A stretch of DNA of 64,000 nucleotides from Cryptomeria japonica (taxonomy: Eukaryota > Streptophyta > Pinopsida > Cupressales > Cupressaceae), in the NCBI RefSeq assembly GCF_030272615.1, contig NC_081405.1:572387252-572451251 (forward strand). The letters are read 5' to 3'. Shown one piece after another: positions 55,261 to 64,000 of the stretch (position 1 is its first letter; every line of letters starts with the position of its first letter). Below the pieces are notes generated by a model. The model was not told where the DNA came from and made no database searches. It saw only the letters and a list, made by a program, of their open reading frames with translations. A program made the translations under genes and the position numbers.

Positions 55261-58200
55261 GATCAACCGACACCTATTATCAAACCGGTAGAGCAAGCAC
55301 TGGCAGGTAACATTGAATAAAAGGATGAATGGATCATAGATAGTGGATGCTCGCATCATATGACTGGTGATAAAAGCAAATTCTTGTCATTTCAGGAATG
55401 TAATGGAGGTATAGTAAGGTTTGGAGATGATAAAGCTTGTTCAATCAAAGGAAGAGGCACTATATCTTTGGATGGTAAGCACAATACTGAAAATGTTTAT
55501 TATGTAGAAGGTTTAAAGCATAATCTTTTGAGTGCTGGTCAGTTAGTAGAGAAAGGATTACAATTAAAATTCAAGAATGGAAAATGCAAAATCATAAACA
55601 AAAATTGTATCTAGTAATCAGACTAAAGGTAATATCTTTCATTTGAATACTAGTGATAAGACATGTTTGATTCCACACATTGATGAAAGTTGGTTATGGC
55701 ATAAGAGACTCTATCATGTGAATTTTGATTGCATTGTAAAGATTAGTTCAACTAAGGCAGTAAGGGATTTACCTAAGATTGTGAAACCTCATAATACGAT
55801 ATGTAAGAAATGTCAAATGGGAAAGCAAGTTATAACAACATTTAAGAGCATTACTGAAAAATCCAATAATATTCTTGATTTAATCCATACTGATTTATGT
55901 GGTCCAGCAAGAACAAGAATTCTATAGGGTGATAGATACTTTATGCTAATAATTGATGATTATTCTAGAATGTGTTGGGTTAATTTTCTCGAGGAGAAAT
56001 CGGAAGCTTTTCAGAGATTCAAGATATACAAGGCAATGGTACAAAATAAAACTGGCAAGAAAATCAAATGTTTGAGATCATATCAAGGAGGAGAATTTAC
56101 ATCTAGGGAATTTAATGCATTTTGTGAAGTGAATGGGATCAAAAGACAACTATCAACGCCCCAGTAGAATGGAGTTGTGGAAAGGAAGAACATAACTATT
56201 CTGGATGTAGCAAGAACCATGTTGATGAAAGCAAATCTACCTCATGTGTACTGGAGAGAAGCAGTGAATACAATGGTTTATAATTTCAACACAGTTCACA
56301 TCAAAGGTGAAACTGGTAAGACCCCTTATGAACAATGGTTCGGTCATACTGCTACTTTTAAATACTTTAGAATATTTGGAAGAAAATGTTACATTAGGAG
56401 AGATGAGTATATTGACAAATTTAATCTTAGAAGTGATGAAGGAATATTTCTTGGCTATTCATCTAGAAGCAAGGCATATAGATGTTTTAATAAAAGATTG
56501 CTGAAAATCATTGAAAGTACTAATGTGAAAATAGATGAACATTTTAGAGGAGATTCAAGGTCTGTAGATTCTGAACCGATAGTTGAAATGATTATAAATC
56601 AACCAACATAGATTACACTGGTATAGAATATAGATCTAGTCACACCGGCATCATCAGAGAACTCAACTGTGACTGAAGAACAACAACATGTTAATGTAAA
56701 TCAGAACAAACCCAGGTATGTAAGATTGAATCATTCAAAGAATCGGATGATTGGAAACAAGAATCAAGGTGTTATGACTAGAGAAAGATTGGAAAATGAA
56801 GAGGTATCTTTAATTTCTCAAGTTGAACCAGCATCTATTATTGAAGCATGTAAAGATGAATATTGGATAAAAGCAATGGAAGATGAATTAGAACAAATTG
56901 AAAAGAATAATACTTGGACATTGGTTCCCTGACCTAAAGACAAAAATGTAATTGGAACTAAATGGATATATAGGAATAAACTTAATGAAGATGGTGAAGT
57001 AATCAGGAACAAAGCAAGATTAGTTTGTAAAGGTTATTCTCAGAAAGAAGGAATTGATTATAATGAAACTTTTGCACTGGTAGCCAAAATTGAGGTAGTT
57101 AGACTATTTCTTGCATTTGCAGCTCATAAGAACTATAAAGTTTATCAGATGGATGTGAAATGTGCATTTCTGAATAGAGATCTTGAAGAGGAAGTTTACA
57201 TTGAACAACCTGATGGATTTTCATTGACAGATGATAAGGATATGGTTTGCAGGTTAAGGAAAGATTTATATGGATTGAAGGAAGCTCCCAGAGCTTGGTA
57301 TGCTAGATTGGATAAATATATTTTGAAGCTTGGTTGCACAAAAGGTAATGCTGACAACAATTTGTATTACAAAATCACTAATGATGACATTTTGGTTATT
57401 GAAGTTTTTGTGGATGACATCATTTTTGGAGGTGAAGATGGATTATGTAAAGACTTTGCTAACAAGATGCATGAAGAATTTGAAATGTCTATGATTGGAG
57501 AGATAAAAAAATTTCTAGGTTTGTAGATTTCACAAATAGATAAAGGTATATTCATATGTCAAACAAAATACTTGAAGGAACTTTTGAAGAAATTTGGTAT
57601 GGAAAACTCTAAACCGGTAAGTACTCTTATGACTACAACTGATAAATTGACATTGAAGGATGATTCAACTCCTATTAATCTGACAAGGTACAAATATATG
57701 ATTGGAGGTTTACTATATTTGACACAAAAAAGACCTAATATAATGAATGCAGTATGTATTGTTTCAAGATTACAAAGAAATCCTAAAGAAAATCATGAAT
57801 CAATAGTAAAAAGGATTTTCTGATACCTACAAGGAACAACAAATCTTGGTTTATGGTATCCTAAGAATGAAAATTTTGAGTTATGTGCATATACAGATTC
57901 AAATTGGGTAGGAGATGTAGATGAAAGAAAGAGTACCACTAGGGGTGTATTCTTTCTTGGCAGAAGTTTGATTTCATGGATAAGAAAGAAGCAGACTTGT
58001 ACATCATTATCAACAATAGAAGCAGAATATGTTGCAGAAGCAACTAATTGTACTTAGGTATTATGGATTATGCAAATTTTGAAGGATATAAAGGTAAAAT
58101 GAAAAGAACCGGTGATTATTTATTGTGATAATTCAGCAATAATTGATATATCAAAGAATCTGGTATTTCACTCTAAGACAAAGCATGTTTCTATTAAGTA

Positions 58201-58360
58201 CAATTTTCTGAAAGAGAATGTTGAAGCAAATGAAATAAGATTGGTTTATGTGAATACTAAAGAGAAAATTGCAGATATCTTTACAAAGCCTTTGCCTAAG
58301 GAAACATTTGAATATCTTAGAGAGCAACTTGGGGTAATTTCCCCACCGATAGAGACTTAG
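55261..58360 (+). pseudogene. Copia-C pol: protease, integrase, reverse transcriptase, RNase H
   Basis: Protease IDSGCSHHMTG near 55335-55365. Integrase finger WHKRLYH...CKKCQMG (55700-55820) and core with HTDLCGP, a mutated LRSYQGGEF (Tyr codon 56081-56083 where Copia-A has the catalytic Asp) and VVERKN. Reverse transcriptase with [34 protein letters not shown] and FVDD (57407-57418). RNase H with AYTDSNWVGD, LSTIEAEYVA and YCDNSAIIDIS, ending PPIET. One frame from about 55640 to the end, with stops at 55925, 56165, 56609, near 56930, 57524, 57821 and in RNase H. A frameshift at about 55615-55640 separates it from the protease. Normal domain order for Ty1/copia. Confidence 0.93.
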
Positions 58361-58688
58361 ATGTTGAAGATTGGTATCAAACCAGGAGGAACTAACAGAA
58401 ATATCCTTTTTCTGGCTTTGATGGAGGAGAGCTACTTCTTAGGGGGAGTAGTTAGCTAAATGTTATGTTTTGATTCCTAACTGCTTTGGCATTTGATGTC
58501 AAAGGGGGAGAGATATCTATGGAAAAACATTATACCTTGGAGGAGAGATATACTCTTTGGAGTGATGTATTTTGGTTATGTATCAAACTTTGTATTGATC
58601 TATCTTTGGGAGATTGTAGGTCTATTGGTTTTTGGCATTCTATTTTTGGCACTTAGATGTTTTTCCATCTAGTGTTTCCATCAATGCC
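58361..58688 (+). other. Copia-C 3' untranslated region
   Basis: About 330 bp with GGGGGAG runs (58441, 58504) and TTTTTGGCA, ending in the polypurine tract. Non-coding. Confidence 0.6.
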
Positions 58689-58699
58689 AAAGGGGGAAA
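58689..58699 (+). promoter_or_regulatory. Copia-C polypurine tract
   Basis: AAAGGGGGAAA just before the 3' LTR. Confidence 0.8.
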
Positions 58700-58700
58700 T

Positions 58701-59787
58701 TTTTGGTATTATGGATGAGTTAATCATGTGTTGCATTGGTTTTGTCATTTATGTCAACACTTTTCTTCATGGAGGTCGACATTATTCACTGGCATGGTTA
58801 GTGGCTTATGCACAGTCACTGGTATATGCTTCACCAACAGGTTATATTGTTCACCAGTTGTGATGATATCTTGGTATCATCTGGAGATCATTTAGTTATG
58901 TCGAAGACATGGATTGGATGTTTGGATTTGGTGTTTTTCTTATTGGTCTAATTGGGTTGACTTGTTTGCCTTTACCGACGAATAGGTCTAGGCTATGGAC
59001 CGATACATGATATCTATTCCAGATCAGCATGGCACGTTATGAAGATGCTTTATTGATTGGATAATGTATTGAGCCGACATATTGTATCGCATCAAGACTC
59101 ATTTTTTAATTGATTTAATTGTAATATCTTTAATGGACCGACCTCATGTATAGGTCTTAGATTTTTGTATAAATAAATGTAAGATCCCATTTGTGAGATA
59201 TGGTATGGATATGGTATGAGTGTGTGCGAATATTGAAGAGTGAAAATAAATCCTTGTGCAAATCATGCAGACATTATCTAAAGGTTGAAGGAAGGTTATG
59301 AAGGTGTTTATCACTCATGTTTAGAGCTTAATCCAGTACTGATTCCAGCATTGCAGATGCTATTTTGAGCAGTACATTGTATTGGATTTAACCATCCAAC
59401 TGTAGTCAGTGTGATTCCTATTTTGTGATTGAGCAGTGAGCTCTAGGTGGTTGGCCTTTCTGCATGTGTAGACCCCATTTGTATACACTTACTATCTGCA
59501 ATAGTATCATCTGATTGTGGGTAAGGTTTCCCACCGTGGTTTTTCCCCTTACCGGGTTTCCACATCAAAATCTTTGTGTTATGTGTTGTGAATGTTGTTT
59601 CTCTTCTGTTTCATGCATTAAGTTTCACCAATACTTCTATAACTATTAATCCGTTTTACCGGAATCTAAGTTTGGTTTACCAGCACTAATTTTAAGTTGA
59701 AATAATTTGCATTTGGGTTATAATTTATATATAACTGGTTAACAATTGATTCACCCCCCCTCTCAGTTGTCATTTCAGTTCCTAACA
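58701..59787 (+). repeat. Copia-C 3' LTR
   Basis: Starts TTTTGGTATTATGG, the first G of TGTTGG having mutated, and ends CCTAACA followed by the ATTTT duplication. TATAAATAAATG near 59168. It lacks the ten-C run length of the 5' LTR (seven C) and has a small GGATATGGTAT duplication near 59205. Confidence 0.92.
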
Positions 59788-59792
59788 ATTTT

Positions 59793-60232
59793 TATGTCTT
59801 TGCACAAGCTTCATTACACCAACTTACATATTTACATCAATGCTTTAGATCACTTTGCATCATTGATTTAGAGCATTTACTTTTTCAATTAGAATCATTT
59901 AGGGTTTACTCTTTAGGGTTGCTCTAGATTGTTTGGATTCGTCATAGGGTCTTGCACACACACAAGATTTCTGCACACACTATTTTACTATACAAACTAG
60001 TTATTTGTGGAGGTGGAAATCACCAACATAGGTTTTTGACCAAGGAGAAACCCTATATCCACCCAAACCCCCTCTCTTTTCAATTGTAGGTGCAGAAATA
60101 GGTACCCGGAAGGCTTCCCGAATTAGCAAAAGGCACCAGAACTGCCCAAATGTCTTAGACTGCCCAAATCCATTAGGGACAAGGGTACGGTGCCCTAGTC
60201 CTACCCAAGATAGGGGCATGGCACCTTGGTCC
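59793..60232 (+). repeat. Unclassified repeat, right part
   Basis: Continuation of 52346-53080 beyond Copia-C. Contains ATTTAGGGTTTACTCTTTAGGGTT near 59900 and GGTACGGTGCCCTAGTCC/GGCATGGCACCTTGGTCC near 60190-60230, two related 18-bp pieces. Ends where the Copia-D LTR begins. Confidence 0.4.
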
Positions 60233-61633
60233 TGATGGTATGATGAATCAATAAGGATTCAATCAACTACTGAGAGGGGGGGTGAATCAGTAGATAGAAA
60301 ACTGACATAAACTTTTCACCAAATAGAACAACCTTTCAAGTCAAACTTAGAACTGAATGGTTCAAACACTGAACTATCAAATGCAATATCATTTTCAAGT
60401 ATACCGGTTGACTGTCATAACAAAATAACAGTAAAACAACTCTGAAACTCTCAAACCTTTTAACTAAAATATCCAAATACTTTACTGACAAAAGTAAAAG
60501 CACATTTCAGATTGTTGTCGATCAACATATCATATCTAAGTGGATTTAGTAGTTAAGTAAATTAACCATAGAAAACATAACCACAAAAATATTCACCACT
60601 TGACACAATGATTTTCACATGGAAAACCAAATGGGAAAAACAACGATGGGGATGAATACCCACAAGTATTCTAGACTCTTTTGAAGTTCGCCCTGTTAGG
60701 AGCCAAGCCTGTTAAAGCTTTACAATAAGTCCTATTAAGAATAGATCCTATTAGGGACCACCCAGTTAAGGGATTGACTATAATGCCCCATTAGAAGCAA
60801 TACCCTGTTAGGAGTAACCTCGGTAGAGGATTTAAAATCCAATCTAATGGATCACCTAGTCAGAGGATTTTGATAACACTAAGCTTGTTGGAGCTTACCT
60901 GGTTAAGGGATTTGATTGTTATAATTGTTAGAGAACAACAGGGGTTTGTTGATCTGGTGAATAGCACTACTCTTCTTGATTAGACCCTTTTCATGCTCTT
61001 ATCTTCATTTACACATACTGCAGATACATCATCTAGTTCGGCAACCAATCACTCTTACATTCAACCAAAATTTCCAACACTACAACAAAAAAACTCATCG
61101 ACCTTATAAGCAAAATAATAGGTCAGTAACGCACCACAAGCCTAAGATCTCATAGAGATTACAAAAAAATCAGTTCAAGTATGACCATTGGATTACATAG
61201 CAATCATTGCACAAGACTCAAGACAACCTCGACCGCTCCTTGATCACCGTTTCATCGATCCTTGTAACTCATCATGCGGTTTCCATTACATGCCATGTAC
61301 TTGCTCATTCCCAAGACAAATCCATTATCTCTACCTGCCAAAAACCATTTGAAACCATTCTTATACATCATGCATATGTGGCATAATCATTATCACTCAT
61401 CATTTGATCATAAACCAATACAACTGATTCACCAAGCTCCATCAATTAGGGTTTGGCACATCAACAAGTAGGGTTTATCGATTGATCTCACTTCTTCTCT
61501 AGTAATATCAGTTTCCTTCACAAGCTCACTTACCGGTTACAAAACAACAATATTAAAACATCATTACCAGTTATAATTGACATCAATGACAACATAATAT
61601 TTCATCAATGCAATCTTCATGCAAATGCCAACA
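60233..61633 (-). repeat. Copia-D 3' LTR
   Basis: On the plus strand it starts near TGATGGTATGATGAATCAAT with ACTGAGAGGGGGGGTGAATCAG following, and ends AATGCCAACA. On the element strand it ends ...GATTCATCATACCATCA, resembling the ATTCATCA end of the NALTR LTRs. The exact outer end (60233 or 60236) is uncertain. It contains repeated TGTTAGGAGCC/CCTATTAAGAAT-like blocks around 60690-60870 (GTTAGGAG, AGTTAAGGGATT, GTTAAGGGATTTGATTG). Confidence 0.75.
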
Positions 61634-61645
61634 ATCTCCCCTTTT
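61634..61645 (-). promoter_or_regulatory. Copia-D polypurine tract
   Basis: Element strand AAAAGGGGAGAT, identical to that of Copia-A. Confidence 0.8.
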
Positions 61646-62000
61646 GGCATTGATGGCAATACAAGTATCAATACCCTTGATTGTTATGATTGTGAATAGG
61701 AATCTTGGTTTACATTTTACCCTGTACTCTGCTTCAACTGAGTCTCCATGTCTTTAGCTGGTAACTAGATATAGATCTTCTCTCTATCAATCATACAATT
61801 CTTCTCCCCATAATCATATAGTTCTTCTCCCCCTTTCACAATAATGCCAAAGTGAAAGTAGAACATGTAGTGTCATACTTCACTATCTTGCATCAACAAT
61901 CTGCAACTTGATGATCCCCGTGTGGAATAAATCTACTCTATACCAATCTCGCTTCAAGATTCTTCAATTAGCTCCGGGACTGATGTATTCCACATCTTTC
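61646..62000 (-). other. Copia-D 3' untranslated region
   Basis: About 355 bp with no coding signal between the RNase H stop and the polypurine tract. Includes TCTTCTCCCC repeats near 61800-61830. Confidence 0.5.
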
Positions 62001-62760
62001 TCAATTGACCTCATGTAGGGGCACAACCCCTAGCTGATCTCTAAGATACTCAAAAGTAGTCTTAGGCAGAGGTTTAGTAAAGATATATGTTAGCTGCTCC
62101 TTGGTAGATACATGTTCCAATAACAAATCTTTACTTTGCACTCTCTCTCTCAAGAAATGATATTTCAGCTCAATATGCTTGGTTCTAGCATGCAACACCG
62201 GGTTCTTTGAAATATTTATTGCACTAGTGTTGTCACATAAAATCTTTACTGGATCTATAATCCTCGACTTAAATCCTTCCAGAATGTGTTTCATCCAGAT
62301 TGTCTGGGTACAATTCATATATGCTGCAACATACCCAACTTCAGCAGTGGACTGTGATATACAACTCTGCATCTTGCTGCCCCAAGATACAAGTCTTCCT
62401 CCAAGAAAGAATGCACCACCCCTTATGCTCTTCCTATCATCAACATTACATGTCTAGTCTGCATCTGTATAAACCTTCAAATCAAAGTTACCTGCATATG
62501 GATACCATAATCCATGCTCAATAGTACCTTTAAAATATCTGAATATCCTCTTGGTTGCTATCAAGTGTGTCTCCTTTGGATTCTTTTGAAATCTGGAAAC
62601 TAAACCAACTACATGAGCAATATCCAATCTACTATGAACAACATAATGCAGTTTCCCTATCATTGATTTGTACCTATTTTCATCAACATATGCGGCATCA
62701 TCCTCCTTAGATAGTTTACAACTTGTAACTGTGTCGACTTGAATTTCATCATCAGAATAC
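62001..62760 (-). pseudogene. Copia-D RT C-terminus and RNase H
   Basis: From right to left on the plus strand: RYKSMIGKLHYVVHSRLDIA and FQKNPKETHLIATKRIFRYFKG (RT/RNase H connection), VYTDAD, a TAG, then ISQSTAEVGYVAAYMNCTQ, LCDNTSAINISKNPVLHARTKH, FTKPLPKTTFEYLRDQLGV. These are the standard copia RNase H motifs, in one frame (62663 to 62001) with a single visible stop near 62454. It degrades the RNA strand during cDNA synthesis. The frame ends to the right near 62755. Confidence 0.88.
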
Positions 62761-63119
62761 TACCTGCAACATGTTAGTTTCACAAAATATAAAGGAAATA
62801 CTATAGGAAATCCAAACTCAACCAATGAAACTACATGAAATTGATATAAAATAAAAACACTATTATTACCTTCAAGATTTATGTCTCATTGTGTTCTAAC
62901 TCCACTATTCCTGGTTGCAGATGGTGTGCTCTCAGAAAAGCACTGATAGCTTCCAAGATGGCATATGAAGAATGGACTCATAATTGATAGTTAATTGATA
63001 CTATGATATGCAATGCTAAATGATTATGCTATTTGCTTCAAGATTAAAACTCACAGATGCATAAGTTTTCACAAATGATTAGCTTGGAAACTCACTTGAA
63101 GACTAACTTGAAGACTAAC
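62761..63119. other. Unclassified sequence right of Copia-D
   Basis: AT-rich, no coding motif and no recognisable repeat boundary. It may be sequence that replaced or invaded the missing 5' part of Copia-D. Confidence 0.35.
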
Positions 63120-64000
63120 TCTTTCTCAACTCAAACTCCTAATTTTATAGACTTTGAGAGAATAAGATGATGTGGCCCAGATCAACAGTCATGATCAGAT
63201 CTGTAAATTTGGATGGCTGTGAGTAAAGGTGAAGGTTGAGAGAAAGGGGGAAGGAGAAGACAAGTGTCACTCATCTCACCTTGACTGGGTTGCTAACTGA
63301 GGGAATCTAGGGATGGTTGGAGAAAATTTAGGCATGAGAGGACAAGTGGACTCAAGTCCTTCCTAAGATGTAGGGATGTTGGAGAGAATATAGAAGAAGG
63401 TTATGAAATATGTGTACGTACACAATATTTCATTAAATTTGGAGGTTGAAGATAAGTGGCTAATAAATGATTTATTTATTTTAATTTTGTTGAATTAATT
63501 TAGCCACATGATGGATGAGTTGGCAAAGGAAAGATGAAGTGGAGATAGAAGGTGAGTTGGATAAGGGATTAAATAATTTAGAAATTATTTAATATTTGAG
63601 ACTATAGGATAGAAGAATAATCATTAAATATTAGATATTTAAATGATTGAAGGAAATAATTAAATATTTAGATATTCAATTAATTGATCGGAAGAATAAT
63701 TAAATATTAGATATTTAATTAATTAGAGGAATATGATAGATGAATTAATTAATAAAATATTTCAATTAAATTAATTCATAGAATGACATGAAATGAATTA
63801 AATAAATTAATCTTTTCAAATTAACTTTTTAATAGAAGAATAAATATTAAATAAATATAAAATATTTATTTAATCGCTCATAGCCATTTTTATGTGTATA
63901 CATTTTGCCCCTCTTTGAAATGATGTCAAGACAACATTGTTTCAAACATTAAATCAAGTCTTGATAGTGTGCTTGATGGAGATAAAAATCCTGATTGTGT
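63120..64000. repeat. LTR-like repeat, copy 2 (shared with 50250-51254)
   Basis: Carries a TATA-like TTTTATAGAC near 63142, then an AT-rich block of AATAATTAAATATTAGATATTTAATT repeats (63590-63860). The closing TTATGTGTATACATTTTGCCCCTCTTTGAAATGATG lies at 63890-63925. The copy runs off the right edge or ends shortly before it. Confidence 0.5.

Larger units (their letters stand above)
53086..59787 (+). mobile_element. Copia-C: structurally complete Ty1/copia retrotransposon
   Basis: LTRs 53086-54169 (1084 bp) and 58701-59787 (1087 bp), exact 5-bp duplications ATTTT (53081-53085, 59788-59792), PBS, gag, protease, integrase, RT, RNase H and polypurine tract all present. Total 6702 bp. The protein is close to Copia-A (shared motifs in every domain, including FVDD), so both are members of one lineage. 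Multiple stops, three frameshifts and loss of a catalytic integrase Asp make it inactive. Confidence 0.95.
60233..62760 (-). mobile_element. Copia-D: 3' half of a Ty1/copia element
   Basis: Minus-strand element consisting of a 3' LTR (60233-61633), polypurine tract and the RNase H plus the last part of RT (62001 to about 62760). Everything upstream (most of RT, integrase, protease, gag, 5' LTR) is absent. The RNase H is clearly diverged from Copia-A and -C, so this is a third copia family. Loss of the 5' part may be truncation or may be caused by a later event near 62760, where coding stops abruptly. Confidence 0.85.

Noticed and set aside
60001-60219. 72-codon minus-strand ORF
   Set aside because: No recognisable domain; lies in a non-coding repeat split by Copia-C.

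Overview
The window is plant nuclear DNA made almost entirely of nested, decayed transposable elements; I see no intact host gene and no tRNA, rRNA or CRISPR array. Plant origin rests on Ty1/copia polyproteins, primer-binding sites complementary to plant initiator tRNA-Met (TGGTATCAGAGC type), plant-type Ty3/gypsy remnants and a zinc-finger hAT transposase. The depth of nesting and poor state of most ORFs suggest a very large, slowly purged genome such as a conifer; that is inference.

Layout, outside in. A degraded Ty3/gypsy (1-2158, resuming at 41711) was invaded by Copia-A, a minus-strand Ty1/copia whose outer ends are 2159 and 41710 (LTRs 1263 and 1262 bp once later insertions are removed). 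Copia-A was split twice. A hAT DNA transposon entered its coding region (6975-31663, 8-bp duplication GTCATCAC). A non-autonomous LTR element, NALTR-2, entered its 5' LTR (33509-41228, duplication AACAT). The hAT was itself invaded by a 3.9-kb solo-LTR-like element (14232-18112, duplication TAACA) and by NALTR-1 (23170-30918, duplication TTGGT). Removing the nested pieces leaves a hAT of about 13 kb and a copia of about 7.1 kb.

Right of the nest: a second gypsy fragment (about 42200-46600) with gag, protease, an archaeal-type RNase H and the start of RT; several orphan LTRs; Copia-C (53086-59787, duplication ATTTT), complete in structure but dead; and the 3' half of Copia-D (60233 to about 62760, minus strand). 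The ends are AT-rich repeat sequence.

The most novel content is the NALTR family. Two copies carry LTRs of about 1.15-1.19 kb, a PBS and a PPT, but no protease, integrase, RT or RNase H. Each has a zinc-knuckle Gag-like ORF1 and a long ORF2 of about 1114 codons that I cannot assign, with a globular N-terminus, a basic linker, a roughly 150-residue Glu/Lys helix and a helical C-terminus. They probably move with enzymes from copia partners whose LTR ends they share. The second candidate is the oversized hAT, which carries a G-patch/coiled-coil ORF convergent to its transposase.
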